Assembly: GCA_021796315.1 (NCBI GenBank)
Contig: JAJYOH010000018.1
Coordinates: 1-26,217, forward strand
DNA from: Chloroflexota bacterium
Lineage (GTDB): Bacteria > Chloroflexota > Anaerolineae > Anaerolineales > Villigracilaceae
Reading direction: 5' to 3'
DNA length: 26,217 nt
Below, one piece after another: positions 1 through 8,378 of the stretch; position 1 is the stretch's first letter; each line of letters opens with the position of its first letter. The notes under the pieces are model-generated. The model did no database searches and had not been told where the DNA came from. It saw nothing but the letters and a program-made list of their open reading frames with translations. Position numbers and translations under genes: made by a program.

Positions 1-144
1 ATTATTTCAAAGTTCCCATACTTCCGTACCTTTGCCGTGGTCCATCACGAACGGATAACCGCGTGGATAAGATGGTGAGATTACTTTGTGATCACGTTCG
101 ATCAACGCCCTGGCCTTGGGGCCGGGTAAATTGAGTTTGGTCAT
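1..144 (-). CDS. PLP-dependent aminotransferase (acetylornithine/4-aminobutyrate type), N-terminal fragment, interrupted at the window edge
   Basis: Reading leftwards from ATG at 144, 45 codons encode an N-terminus beginning MTKLNLPGPKARALIERD and ending GKGTEVWEL, then TGA at 9-7. The PGPKARxLIERD segment and the later G-K-G-x-x-V-W are typical of class III aminotransferases of the 4-aminobutyrate/acetylornithine family, where VW is normally followed by D-x-x-G and the PLP domain. A full protein would be about 430 residues, so a stop here is abnormal. Dropping one T from the TTT at the break would give a continuing E-L-E-N-N reading, so an indel is likely, but only six further bases are visible. 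The ATG overlaps the stop of the upstream ROK kinase (ATGA) and follows a GGAG ribosome site, so the two are co-transcribed. Family call is from the N-terminus only. Confidence 0.6.
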
Positions 145-1097
145 ACATTCTCCTTTTTTAATGATTGCAGTTTTACTTGCGCCAGGGCCAGCGCACCGAG
201 CAGGCCGGCGTCATCGCCCAGCGCGGCTTGCTCGATCTTTAGATTTTCCAAATAGCGTGGATGAAAGACGCGTTTTCGAAGGCTTGTGTTGAATGAGTCA
301 AATAATAATGGGCCAACTTGTGAGACGCCCCCGCCAAAGATAACAATGGATGGATCGAAAGTGTGCAGGAAACTTGCAACGCCAATGCCGAGATATTCAC
401 CTGCGCGCTGGTAAGCGGATATTGCCAAAGCATCGCCTTGTATGGCGGCATCTGCCACCTGGCGCGCTGTCAGGCTTGCATCACGCTTCATGCTGGACTG
501 GACACCGGATTCCATTTTACCGAGCGCATACTTGACGATGGCTGGCCCCGACGAGAAGGATTCCAGGTGGCCGTAATATCCACAGGAACAGATCGGCCCG
601 TTCGGATCGATGATCACGTGTCCGAGTTCGGCGGCCAGGCCATGCGTTCCCTGCAAGAGTCGGTCTTCGATGATGACTCCGCCCCCGATCCCGGTGCTGA
701 CCGTGAGATACAGCACATCATGGTGACCCTTGCCCGCGCCGAATTTCCATTCGCCAAGACAGGCCAGATTGGCATCATTATCAAGGAGGACGGGAACTTT
801 GAAATAATCAGAGAGTTTTGGCGCAAGCGGAAAATTGCGCCACTCCTGGATATTCGGTGTTGCCAGGATGTAACCCGAATGAGGGTCGAGAGGTCCCGGC
901 GATGCGACCCCGATCGCATCAACGTTGCCATCTGTAGGCCAGACAGATTCAATGACTTTGACAAGTCTTTCGTAGACCCCCGGTTCATTTGCCTGAGTTT
1001 TGACGCGCTCGTGGTTGGTGGGCTGAGTGTTGTCTGATTCGTAAGCGGCGGCGCGCAAGTGCGTTCCGCCTATGTCTACTGCGATAATTGAACCCAT
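141..1097 (-). CDS. ROK family sugar kinase (glucokinase-like)
   Basis: A 318-residue protein from ATG at 1097. It opens with the ASKHA phosphate-binding loop VDIGGTHLRAA, has the catalytic NDAN segment (LLDNDANLACLGEW), the second phosphate loop (LTVSTGIGGGVI) and the ROK zinc motif region ICSCGYYGHLESFSSG. In that motif the usual third cysteine (GCxE) is histidine (GHLE), a conservative zinc-ligand change. These motifs support ATP-dependent phosphorylation of glucose or a related hexose in the cytoplasm; the exact sugar cannot be read from sequence. An upstream in-frame ATG at 1121 exists, but a TATAAT box lies 7 nt before the ATG at 1097, so the shorter form is preferred. It overlaps the aminotransferase start by 3 nt and diverges from yvcK. 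Confidence 0.88.
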   Translation of the reverse strand: MGSIIAVDIGGTHLRAAAYESDNTQPTNHERVKTQANEPGVYERLVKVIESVWPTDGNVDAIGVASPGPLDPHSGYILATPNIQEWRNFPLAPKLSDYFKVPVLLDNDANLACLGEWKFGAGKGHHDVLYLTVSTGIGGGVIIEDRLLQGTHGLAAELGHVIIDPNGPICSCGYYGHLESFSSGPAIVKYALGKMESGVQSSMKRDASLTARQVADAAIQGDALAISAYQRAGEYLGIGVASFLHTFDPSIVIFGGGVSQVGPLLFDSFNTSLRKRVFHPRYLENLKIEQAALGDDAGLLGALALAQVKLQSLKKENV

Positions 1098-1104
1098 GAG
1101 CGCA

Positions 1105-1110
1105 ATTATA
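1105..1110 (-). promoter_or_regulatory. -10 box of the ROK kinase promoter
   Basis: TATAAT on the minus strand, separated from the ATG at 1097 by exactly 7 nt, so transcription should start at or within a base or two of the start codon. No convincing -35 hexamer is visible at 16-18 nt spacing (AAGGTT at 17). No Shine-Dalgarno sequence precedes the ATG, which fits a leaderless message. Confidence 0.5.
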
Positions 1111-1179
1111 CCGTAACCCATTTGACCAACCTTTATTTTGAGCCTCGTTTGTGAAGACCTGAAAGATAAAAAGGTTCAA

Positions 1180-1208
1180 TTGACTCTTGCCTAAAACACT
1201 GCTAAACT
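1180..1208 (+). promoter_or_regulatory. Promoter of yvcK
   Basis: TTGACT (1180-1185), 17-nt spacer, TAAACT (1203-1208): a near-consensus housekeeping sigma promoter. Only 7 nt (1209-1215) separate the -10 box from the GTG start at 1216, and no ribosome site is visible, so the transcript would be leaderless. Confidence 0.65.
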
Positions 1209-1215
1209 CCTCGGC

Positions 1216-2547
1216 GTGAAAGATGTTAAACAATCTTCCTTTCAACGATTTAAACAAGGCTTGCTGTCGTTCTCGCGCTGGTTCCGTCCCGGGCTTGGCA
1301 TCAAGCGCTGGATGATAGTGATTTTGCTGGGTATAACTTTGCTGGGTGTGGGGCTTGGTATTTTTCTGCTCAACATCTATCGCACTGATACCAGTGATCC
1401 AGCAGTTTTGTTTTTGCTTTCCTATGCATCTCTTCGTTTCCTGCCGCGCTTGGTGCGTGTTTTGATTTTTGGATCGCTGGGCGCCGGCTTTGTGGTTTAT
1501 GGGATTTGGGGACTCAATCGCGCCCTTCTTCGTCCATTTCTTCGGCCGGGGCGGGCGGTGGTGGATGAACTTGCAGACTATCGCCGCCGCGACCGCGGCC
1601 CGCGCGTAGTTGCCATCGGCGGCGGGCATGGGCTTTCCACGCTTCTGCGCGGACTGAAGGCGCATACTCGAAACCTGACGGCGGTCGTTACCGTGGCAGA
1701 CGATGGCGGATCGTCGGGCAAATTGCGCGAGAGTTTTGGTATTCTGCCTCCAGGCGATATTCGCAATTGTCTGGCAGCCTTGTCCAACGATGAGGCTTTG
1801 CTGGCTCAACTTTTTCAATATCGTTTTAGCGGTTCGCCTGATTTGGAGGGACATTCTTTCGGTAACTTATTCATCTCTGCTTTGACCGAGATCACTGGAA
1901 GTTTTGAAGAGGCGGTGGCCGAGTCGGGTAGGGCGTTATCGGTGAGCGGGCGCGTGCTGCCGTCAACGTTGCATGATGTCCGTTTGGTGGCCGATGTGCG
2001 CCTGCCGCATTTAGTTAACGAGGTCAGGGTTCAGGGTGAAAGTAAAATTCCCGAAATAGCGGGACGAATCCGCAGGGTCTGGTTGGAGCCGAATAATCCG
2101 CCTGCATTTCCGCCGGTCCTGCAATCCATCCTGAATGCGGAATTGATTGTGATCGGCCCCGGAAGTTTGTACACCAGCCTTTTGCCGAACTTGTTGGTCC
2201 CTGATCTGTTGGCAGCTATTCATGCCAGCCGCGCCATCAAAGTTTTTGTTTGTAATGTCGCCACACAGTCGGGCGAGACCGATTCGTATTCCTGTTACGA
2301 TCATGCGCGCACAGTCGAGGAGCACGTCGGCGAAGACTTGTTCGATGTGGTCTTGTGTAATGAGAATTATGAGGGTAATCCCGGGGCAAACTCGGAGTGG
2401 GTGCGTGCCGACGAAAGAACCAAAGCTGATGTGCGTTCTTATTGCGCCGATCTGGTCGATGACGAGCATCCCTGGCGGCACGATTCAATTAAGCTGGCGC
2501 AGGTGTTAATGGATTTATACTTTGAGCGAACCGGACCTTTGAGTTAA
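1216..2547 (+). CDS. yvcK: Membrane-anchored gluconeogenesis factor, YvcK/CofD-like family
   Basis: A 443-residue protein starting at GTG 1216. Residues about 32-55 and 80-102 are two hydrophobic membrane segments; the YvcK domain begins near residue 131 with VVAIGGGHGLSTLLRGLK, followed by AVVTVADDGGSSGKLRE, PPGDIRNCLAAL and GHSFGNLFISAL, all hallmark nucleotide-sugar/dinucleotide-binding motifs of the family, and later the IGPGSLYTSLLPNLLV motif. YvcK proteins bind UDP-sugars, are needed for growth on gluconeogenic carbon and for wall precursor allocation, and in Bacillus and Mycobacterium are substrates of PASTA-type Ser/Thr kinases. The usual protein is soluble and about 320 residues; the extra N-terminal hairpin would tether it to the membrane. 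It lies immediately upstream of gap/pgk/tpiA and a Ser/Thr kinase, consistent with a role in central carbon control (inference). Confidence 0.9.
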   Translation: MKDVKQSSFQRFKQGLLSFSRWFRPGLGIKRWMIVILLGITLLGVGLGIFLLNIYRTDTSDPAVLFLLSYASLRFLPRLVRVLIFGSLGAGFVVYGIWGLNRALLRPFLRPGRAVVDELADYRRRDRGPRVVAIGGGHGLSTLLRGLKAHTRNLTAVVTVADDGGSSGKLRESFGILPPGDIRNCLAALSNDEALLAQLFQYRFSGSPDLEGHSFGNLFISALTEITGSFEEAVAESGRALSVSGRVLPSTLHDVRLVADVRLPHLVNEVRVQGESKIPEIAGRIRRVWLEPNNPPAFPPVLQSILNAELIVIGPGSLYTSLLPNLLVPDLLAAIHASRAIKVFVCNVATQSGETDSYSCYDHARTVEEHVGEDLFDVVLCNENYEGNPGANSEWVRADERTKADVRSYCADLVDDEHPWRHDSIKLAQVLMDLYFERTGPLS

Positions 2548-2643
2548 AATTGAATTTGAGTTTATATTATCTTGTTTTTATGTTTCGCGGTAAAATCGTA
2601 TCGTGAAATAAATCACAAATATATTGTTTTAGGAGATAACATC

Positions 2644-3698
2644 ATGATCAAAATTGGTATCAACGGCTTTGGCCGAATTGGGCGTCAGGTGCTGAAGGCG
2701 ATCCGCGATCATCATGCGGATACTTTGGAAGTGGTCGCATTCAATGATATTGGCGACACGAAGACCATGGCGCATCTGCTCAAGTATGATTCGACCTATG
2801 GCCGTTTCGACGGCGCCGTCGAAGTTCTCGAGGATGGTCTTTTGGTGGATGGCAGGAAAGTCAAAGTCTTCAAGGAGACCGATCCGGCAGCCATCCCGTG
2901 GAAAGATTTGGGCGTGGACATCGTGATCGAGTCAACCGGCTTGTTCACCATCAAGGAAGACGGCGTCAACAAAAAAGGAAAGACGGTCAAAGGCGCGGTC
3001 AATCACATCACCGCTGGCGGCGCGAAGAAGGTTATTATTTCGGCTCCCGCTGAAGGCGAAGACCTGACCGTTGTGTTGGGCGTCAATGAAGACAAGTATG
3101 ATCCCAGGAAACATCATGTTGTTTCAAACGCTTCCTGCACCACCAACTGCCTGGCTCCGGCCGCCAAGGTTGTGCATGACCTGTACACGATCAAGCGCGC
3201 TTTCATGACCACCGTGCATTCATACACCAACGATCAGAAAGTGCTCGACATGCCGCACTCAGACCTGCGCCGCGCCCGCGCATCGGGATTGAATATCATC
3301 CCGACCACTACTGGCGCCGCCAAGGCTGTTTCGTTGGTGATCCCAGATCTCAAAGGAAAATTCGACGGTTATTCTCTGCGCGTCCCGACTCCGACTGTCT
3401 CGGTGGTGGATTTCACCGCTGAACTCGAAAAAGAAACCACCACTGAAGAACTGCGCCAGGCTTTCCGCGATGCCGCCGGCAGCCGCGTTTCAAGGGTATC
3501 CTTGAGGCAGTGGACGAGCCGCTGGTCAGCATGGACTTCAAAGGCAGTTCATTCAGCTCCTCAATTGACCTGCCCTTCACCAGCGTTCTGGGCAAGGAAA
3601 AAAGCAACTTCATCAAAGTCGTGGCCTGGTACGACAATGAATGGGGTTACTCCTGCCGCACCGCCGATCTCACGGCTTTGATGGCGAAGAGCCTCTAA
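2644..3698 (+). CDS. gap: Glyceraldehyde-3-phosphate dehydrogenase, type I, with a single frameshift
   Basis: Start ATG 2644 follows AGGAGAT (2631-2637). The first frame gives [16 protein letters not shown] (NAD-binding loop), ND at the end of strand 2, the catalytic site [12 protein letters not shown] with Cys165, the HSYTNDQ catalytic histidine segment and the [12 protein letters not shown] core. After residue about 279 (AFRDAAGS) this frame turns to nonsense, while the frame one base earlier resumes the true C-terminus ([20 protein letters not shown] ... WYDNEWGYS) to TAA at 3698. The break lies at 3478-3486; one missing base there restores a protein of about 351 residues, the normal size. 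All key residues survive, so a sequencing or assembly indel is more likely than gene decay. The enzyme oxidises glyceraldehyde-3-phosphate in glycolysis, and pgk follows directly. Confidence 0.9.
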
Positions 3699-3704
3699 TG
3701 AATT

Positions 3705-3755
3705 CGTAATGCGTAATTCGTAATTGATTTTGCGGATTACGCATTACGTTTTATT
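3705..3755 (+). terminator. Hairpin with U-rich tail between gap and pgk
   Basis: CGTAATGCGTAAT (3705-3717) is perfectly complementary to ATTACGCATTACG (3736-3748), leaving an 18-nt loop, followed by TTTTATT. The AT-rich 13-bp stem and tail could act as a partial terminator or attenuator, or it may be a copy of an intergenic palindromic repeat. It sits 13 nt before the pgk ATG. Confidence 0.5.
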
Positions 3756-3767
3756 TGGGAAATTTCC

Positions 3768-4940
3768 ATGAACAAAAAAACTGTAAAAGATATTGACCTG
3801 AAAAACAAACGCGTGCTCATGCGCGTGGACTTCAACGTGCCGATGGCGGATGGCAAGGTCACGGATGATAAACGCATCAAAGCCTCCTTGCCGACCATTC
3901 AATACGTGCTGGATCAAGGCGCGTCGGTCATTTTGATGAGTCACCTCGGCAGGCCGAAAGGCGGCTTCGAACCGGAATTCAGTCTGCGTGCCGCCTCGGA
4001 AGTTTTAGCTTCGCTGTTAGGCAAACCCGTTAAGATGGCGGCCGATTGTGTTGGTTCCGAAGTGGAGAAGATGGCGAAGGCGCTCAAACCCGGTGAAGTG
4101 TTGATGTTGGAAAATACACGCTTCCACGCAGGCGAGGAAAAGAACGATCTCGATCTCGCCAAACAAATGGCCGCGCTCGGCGAAGTGTACGTCAACGATG
4201 CGTTTGGCTCGGCACACCGCGCACATTCCTCCACCGAGGGCGTGGCGCGCTTCCTGCCCGCCGTCTCCGGTTTCCTGATGGAACAGGAATTGGAATATCT
4301 TGGACGCGCAGTTTCCAATCCTGAACATCCTTACATTGCGATTCTCGGCGGAGCAAAAATTTCCGATAAGATTCTCGTTGTCGAAACTTTGTTGTCCAAG
4401 TGTGACAGGTTGATCATCGGCGGCGGCATGGCGAATACATTCCTCGCCGCAAAAGGTTTCAACATGCAGGATAGTTTGGTTGAGGCCGCTTCTGTTGATT
4501 TAGCAAAATCCATTATGGCCAAGGCCGGAGATAAATTGCTTCTGCCGCTCGATGCAATCATCGCGGACAAGTTCGATGCCGAAGCCAACACACAGACTGT
4601 CGATGCGGATAAAGTCCCGGCGGGTTGGCGCATCATGGACATTGGGCCGAAATCCATCAGTGTGTTCAAGGCCGCGTTAAACGGCGCCCGGCTGATCGTC
4701 TGGAATGGACCGATGGGCGTCTTCGAAATGCCGAAGTTCGCCGAGGGCACGTTTGCCATCGCAAGACTGCTGGCAGAGTCCGGCGCGACGACCGTGATCG
4801 GCGGCGGCGATTCTGCCAGTGCGGTCAAGAAGGCGGGCGTCACCAAACAAATGACTCACGTTTCGACCGGCGGCGGCGCTTCGTTGGAATTTCTCGAAGG
4901 CAAGGAACTGCCCGGCGTCGCCGCATTGCTCGATAAATAA
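3768..4940 (+). CDS. pgk: Phosphoglycerate kinase
   Basis: A 390-residue protein of normal family length. Visible motifs: RVDFNVP near the N-terminus (3-phosphoglycerate side), [35 protein letters not shown], the hinge and C-domain [18 protein letters not shown] and the nucleotide-binding GGGDSASAV with the closing [19 protein letters not shown]. It transfers phosphate from 1,3-bisphosphoglycerate to ADP in glycolysis. The start ATG at 3768 has only a weak GGGA upstream. It is 69 nt after gap, with a hairpin in between, and is closed by a strong terminator, so gap-pgk form one unit. Confidence 0.97.
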   Translation: MNKKTVKDIDLKNKRVLMRVDFNVPMADGKVTDDKRIKASLPTIQYVLDQGASVILMSHLGRPKGGFEPEFSLRAASEVLASLLGKPVKMAADCVGSEVEKMAKALKPGEVLMLENTRFHAGEEKNDLDLAKQMAALGEVYVNDAFGSAHRAHSSTEGVARFLPAVSGFLMEQELEYLGRAVSNPEHPYIAILGGAKISDKILVVETLLSKCDRLIIGGGMANTFLAAKGFNMQDSLVEAASVDLAKSIMAKAGDKLLLPLDAIIADKFDAEANTQTVDADKVPAGWRIMDIGPKSISVFKAALNGARLIVWNGPMGVFEMPKFAEGTFAIARLLAESGATTVIGGGDSASAVKKAGVTKQMTHVSTGGGASLEFLEGKELPGVAALLDK

Positions 4941-4948
4941 TCCAAATG

Positions 4949-4978
4949 ACAGGAGCCGAGAGGCTCCTGTTTTTGTTT
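4949..4978 (+). terminator. Rho-independent terminator after pgk
   Basis: Perfect 9-bp stem ACAGGAGCC / GGCTCCTGT (4949-4957 and 4962-4970) with a GAGA tetraloop, followed by a T-rich run to 4978. It separates pgk from the kinase gene. Confidence 0.9.
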
Positions 4979-4997
4979 ACACGCGCATAACATCCGG

Positions 4998-5029
4998 TTG
5001 ATATTCTGGCAACTTATCTGCGATATAAT
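4998..5029 (+). promoter_or_regulatory. Possible promoter of the kinase-tpiA unit
   Basis: TATAAT at 5024-5029 lies 29 nt before the ATG and downstream of the pgk terminator. The best -35 candidate, TTGATA (4998-5003), is 20 nt away, longer than optimal, so only the -10 is convincing. Confidence 0.4.
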
Positions 5030-5058
5030 CATGCCAATTTCTTTACGGGAGTTCTTGA

Positions 5059-6840
5059 ATGTCATTCAATATCGGTGAGAACGTCGGCCCATATCGGATC
5101 GTGGAACAGCTTGGACAGGGCGGCATGGCCACTGTTTACAAGGCCTATCATGCCGCGCTGGATCGTTATGTGGCGGTCAAAGCTTTGCATCCCGCATTCG
5201 GCGAAGACCCGAATTTTGAAGCGCGCTTTCAACGTGAAGCGCGCCTGGTTGCAAAACTCGAACACCCGAATATTGTGCCGGTCTATGATTACGCCGAGCA
5301 TGAACATCGACCTTACCTCGTGATGAAATTTATCGAGGGGGATACGCTCAAGGCGCGCCTGAATCAAGGTCCGCTGGCTTCCGCTGAAATCAGTAAAGTT
5401 GTAGACGCTGTCGGCGCGGCGCTGGCGTACGCGCATAAGCAGGGAATTTTGCATCGCGATATCAAGCCGTCCAATGTTTTACTTGCCACTGACGGACAAA
5501 TATATTTAGCGGACTTTGGGCTGGCGCGCATCGCGCAGTCGGGCGAGTCCACGCTTTCATCCGACATGATCATGGGGACGCCGCAATACATTTCGCCTGA
5601 ACAGGCGATGGGCAAAAAAGATTTGGATGAAGGCACGGATATTTACTCGTTCGGCGTGATGTTGTATGAGATGGTTGTGGGACAGGTGCCGTTCAATGCC
5701 GACACGCCTTTTTCCATTATTCACGATCATATCTATTCGCCATTGCCGATGCCGCGTTCGATCAACCCGAAAGTGCCGGAGCCGGTTGAGCGTGTTTTGC
5801 TCAAGGGACTCGCAAAAGAGCGCGCGGACCGTTATGCCAACGTAGACTCATTTGTTCAAGCGTTCAAACAAGCCTGGATTGATGCCGGCGTGCCGATGCA
5901 GGGAACGGCGATTACGATGAGACCCAGGTCGGGCCAGGTTGTGCCCGCCAAAGTTGTGGCAAAAGACGGGGAAACGGTAGCCGCCAAAGGGTCCCAGAAA
6001 AGGACGCGTTCGCCCTGGCCCTTTATCGCGGCTGGCGTACTTTTGGTGATCTGTCTGGCCTTTGTTTTCTTTGCCGTGCGCGGCAGTGGACTGCTTAGGC
6101 CGTCAAAAAATCTTCCACCCACAGCTTTATCTGTCTTTACGCCATCTGCTCCTGTTGAAGTTTCACCACAGGCAAAGGATACGCCGGGTACTCAGGCAGT
6201 ACTGGCGCCGACGCTTTCACCTGCCATTGCTACTGCGTTTTCAAATGCGAATCAAAATCCGAATGACCCGAATGCTGCGCTTGCGCTTTCCCTTGCATAT
6301 TGGGACGGCGGCGATAAGCGCCAGTCCTTGATAACTTTGGCGAAAGCCGCGGACCTGGCTGCGCCAACCGATACTCAATTTTTTCAGGATGCAGGTAACC
6401 AATTCAAGAAGCGTCAGGCGTGGACCGGCGCGGCGGCCATGTATTTTCGAGCTGTCAAATCTCTGGGGCCGACACATAAGCCAGCGCAGGATTTAGTGGA
6501 TAATCTGCATGAGGCGCTTTATAAAGCGTCTTCTTCCGTTGACCTGCCTGCCTATCTGCCATTCGAATCGTTGAGCCGCGTGGAACAGCCCATGTCGATG
6601 GTGGCGCAGGCCCGTAACGAATACTATAACGGGAAACCGGACGCGGCTCATTCACTTTTGAATGAAGTCAAGCGTCTCAAACCGGGGATGCCGGAAGCCA
6701 CGCTGCTTGAAGCGGAAATGTTTGCCAATGAAGGCGACACGTTCCATGCCAAGCAAAACTTGAACGTTCTTATTGCCAATCTCAATACGCCCGGCTGGAT
6801 TAATGAGTTGGCTCAGGAACTTCTCAATAAAATACCTTAG
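5059..6840 (+). CDS. Transmembrane Ser/Thr protein kinase (PknB/Hanks type) with extracytoplasmic helical repeats
   Basis: A 593-residue protein from ATG 5059, preceded by ACGGGAG. The kinase domain spans residues about 12-275: glycine loop LGQGGMATVY, ATP-anchoring Lys41 in VAVK, HRDIKPSN with catalytic Asp134, DFG Asp152, GTPQYISPEQA activation end. A basic linker leads to one membrane helix at about 319-341, then a Pro/Thr/Ala-rich linker and a C-terminal alpha-helical, TPR-like region (about 390-593). So the kinase is cytoplasmic and the helical part outside. No PASTA repeats are present, so the signal sensed is unknown. It is placed between pgk and tpiA, 13 nt upstream of tpiA, in the same transcript. 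In other bacteria kinases of this type phosphorylate YvcK and glycolytic enzymes, and both are encoded next door (inference only). Confidence 0.93.
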   Translation: MSFNIGENVGPYRIVEQLGQGGMATVYKAYHAALDRYVAVKALHPAFGEDPNFEARFQREARLVAKLEHPNIVPVYDYAEHEHRPYLVMKFIEGDTLKARLNQGPLASAEISKVVDAVGAALAYAHKQGILHRDIKPSNVLLATDGQIYLADFGLARIAQSGESTLSSDMIMGTPQYISPEQAMGKKDLDEGTDIYSFGVMLYEMVVGQVPFNADTPFSIIHDHIYSPLPMPRSINPKVPEPVERVLLKGLAKERADRYANVDSFVQAFKQAWIDAGVPMQGTAITMRPRSGQVVPAKVVAKDGETVAAKGSQKRTRSPWPFIAAGVLLVICLAFVFFAVRGSGLLRPSKNLPPTALSVFTPSAPVEVSPQAKDTPGTQAVLAPTLSPAIATAFSNANQNPNDPNAALALSLAYWDGGDKRQSLITLAKAADLAAPTDTQFFQDAGNQFKKRQAWTGAAAMYFRAVKSLGPTHKPAQDLVDNLHEALYKASSSVDLPAYLPFESLSRVEQPMSMVAQARNEYYNGKPDAAHSLLNEVKRLKPGMPEATLLEAEMFANEGDTFHAKQNLNVLIANLNTPGWINELAQELLNKIP

Positions 6841-6853
6841 GAATGAACCTGTG

Positions 6854-7615
6854 ATGCGAAAACCTTTTGTTGCCGGAAATTGGAAAATGAACAAGACAGT
6901 CGAGGAGGCGCGTTCACTGGTCTTCTCGATGTCTGCAAAGTTGCGCGAGATCAAGGGTGTGGAAAAAGTATTGTGCCCGCCGGCTACGACTCTGCTGGCT
7001 GTTTCTGCCATGCTTGAAGGCACAGATATCGGCCTCGGCGCGCAAAATATGTTTTGGGAAGAAAAAGGCGCATTCACCGGCGAGCTTTCTCCCGTGATGG
7101 TCAAGGAACTCTGCGGTTATGTCATCCTCGGACATTCGGAGCGGCGTCAATATTTTGGCGAAACAGATGAGACGGTGAACAGGAAAGTTTTGGCTGCGCA
7201 AAAATTCGACCTGACGCCGATAGTCTGCGTGGGTGAGACGCTGTCCGAATACGAATCGTACCGGACCAGTGAAGTGGTGGCGCGTCAAATTAAATTTGGC
7301 CTGGCTGACTTCTCTCCCGCGCTGGCTTCGAGAATTGTCGTGGCTTACGAACCGGTTTGGGCGATCGGGACGGGAAAAGCTTCCAGCGCAGAAAATGCAA
7401 ATGGTGTGGTGAAGACGGTCATTCGTCCGGCATTGAGCGCGCTCTTTGGCGAGACAACTGCGCAGGCCATCCGCATTTTATACGGCGGGTCGGTCACGGC
7501 CGGCAACGCATCCGAATATTTCGGCGGGCCGGAGATTGACGGCGCGTTGGTCGGCGGCGCGAGTCTGAAAGTCGATGATTTTGTCGCCATCACGCAGGCC
7601 GCATCCCGGCCGTAA
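6854..7615 (+). CDS. tpiA: Triosephosphate isomerase
   Basis: A 253-residue protein of normal length. Catalytic residues are visible: Asn9/Lys11 in GNWKMN, His94 in ILGHSERR, Glu166 in VAYEPVWAIGTGK, and the phosphate-binding LYGGSV and DGALVGGASL segments. It interconverts dihydroxyacetone phosphate and glyceraldehyde-3-phosphate. The ATG at 6854 is chosen because it begins directly before the conserved KPFVAGNWKM; an in-frame ATG at 6773 would add 27 residues overlapping the kinase. AGGAA overlaps the kinase stop, and the 13-nt gap indicates coupling to the kinase gene. Confidence 0.97.
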   Translation: MRKPFVAGNWKMNKTVEEARSLVFSMSAKLREIKGVEKVLCPPATTLLAVSAMLEGTDIGLGAQNMFWEEKGAFTGELSPVMVKELCGYVILGHSERRQYFGETDETVNRKVLAAQKFDLTPIVCVGETLSEYESYRTSEVVARQIKFGLADFSPALASRIVVAYEPVWAIGTGKASSAENANGVVKTVIRPALSALFGETTAQAIRILYGGSVTAGNASEYFGGPEIDGALVGGASLKVDDFVAITQAASRP

Positions 7616-7619
7616 ATTC

Positions 7620-8378
7620 ATGCTCTCGCAGTTTAACGGTCTGTTCTGGGTTGTGTTAACTCTATTGCCGCTGGCTTTGCTCCAGCGGCTTTTGCATCGT
7701 GAGATTCAAGCTGTATTCTTGATCGTAAGCCGCAGTCCCGAATTTACGATTGCATTATTCTCGATCATCTTTTTGCCCGGCGTGTTGCTGCATGAATTCA
7801 GCCATTACCTGATAGCCGTCCTTCTCGGCGTGCAGACTGCAAAGTTCTCACTCGTGCCCGAAATGCTGCCGGACGGGCGCTTGCAGCTCGGCTATGTTGA
7901 AACATCCAAGACGGACATTGTGCGCGATTCGTTGATCGGCGCCGCGCCGTTGATCGTAGGCGGATTGTTGGTGGCGTACCTGGCGTTTGCCCGTTTGCAT
8001 TTGCTGCCGTTGTGGGATGTGCTGCGCAACGGTCAATATAATTTATTCTGGCTGGGCATCACGTTGCTGCCTCAGATCAAAGATTTCCCCATCTGGTTTT
8101 ATTTGACCTTTACCGTAAGCAGCACGATGCTGCCCTCGCAATCTGACCGTCATGCCTGGCTGCCGCTCGGGGTGGCGATCGTTGTTTTATTGGCGTTCGC
8201 GATTTTCGCCGGGGCCGGACCGTGGATGTTGAAGAATGCCGCGCCGCCGTTGAATGTCTTTCTCGATGCGGCGGCGTTCATCTTTGGGCTGAGCGCGGCG
8301 GTACATGCAGTGTTGATTTTGCCATTTTTATTGCTCCATCGTTTTTTCGCAAATGTGACAAAGACCGACATCAAATAA
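7620..8378 (+). CDS. Integral membrane protein with HExxH zinc-protease motif (M50/site-2-protease-like)
   Basis: A 253-residue, very hydrophobic protein starting 4 nt after tpiA. About six to seven membrane segments are visible. The second or third carries HEFSH at residues 58-62 (LLHEFSHYLIAVLLGV), the HExxH zinc signature in a membrane helix as in intramembrane metalloproteases. A later SQSDRHAW segment before a membrane helix could supply the third ligand (Asp), resembling the LDG region of M50 proteases in position but not in sequence. No PDZ or CBS domain. Substrate unknown; family assignment is by motif and topology only. An upstream ATG at 7575 would overlap tpiA and add 15 polar residues, so 7620 is preferred. 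It closes the kinase-tpiA unit. Confidence 0.7.
   Translation: MLSQFNGLFWVVLTLLPLALLQRLLHREIQAVFLIVSRSPEFTIALFSIIFLPGVLLHEFSHYLIAVLLGVQTAKFSLVPEMLPDGRLQLGYVETSKTDIVRDSLIGAAPLIVGGLLVAYLAFARLHLLPLWDVLRNGQYNLFWLGITLLPQIKDFPIWFYLTFTVSSTMLPSQSDRHAWLPLGVAIVVLLAFAIFAGAGPWMLKNAAPPLNVFLDAAAFIFGLSAAVHAVLILPFLLLHRFFANVTKTDIK

Noticed and set aside
363..1037. 224-codon ORF on the plus strand opposite the ROK kinase
   Set aside because: Its product has no recognisable motif and it is fully antisense to a gene with complete ROK motifs; it arises from codon bias.
985..1854. 289-codon ORF on the minus strand across the yvcK region
   Set aside because: Low-complexity, basic, no motifs, and antisense to yvcK and its promoter.
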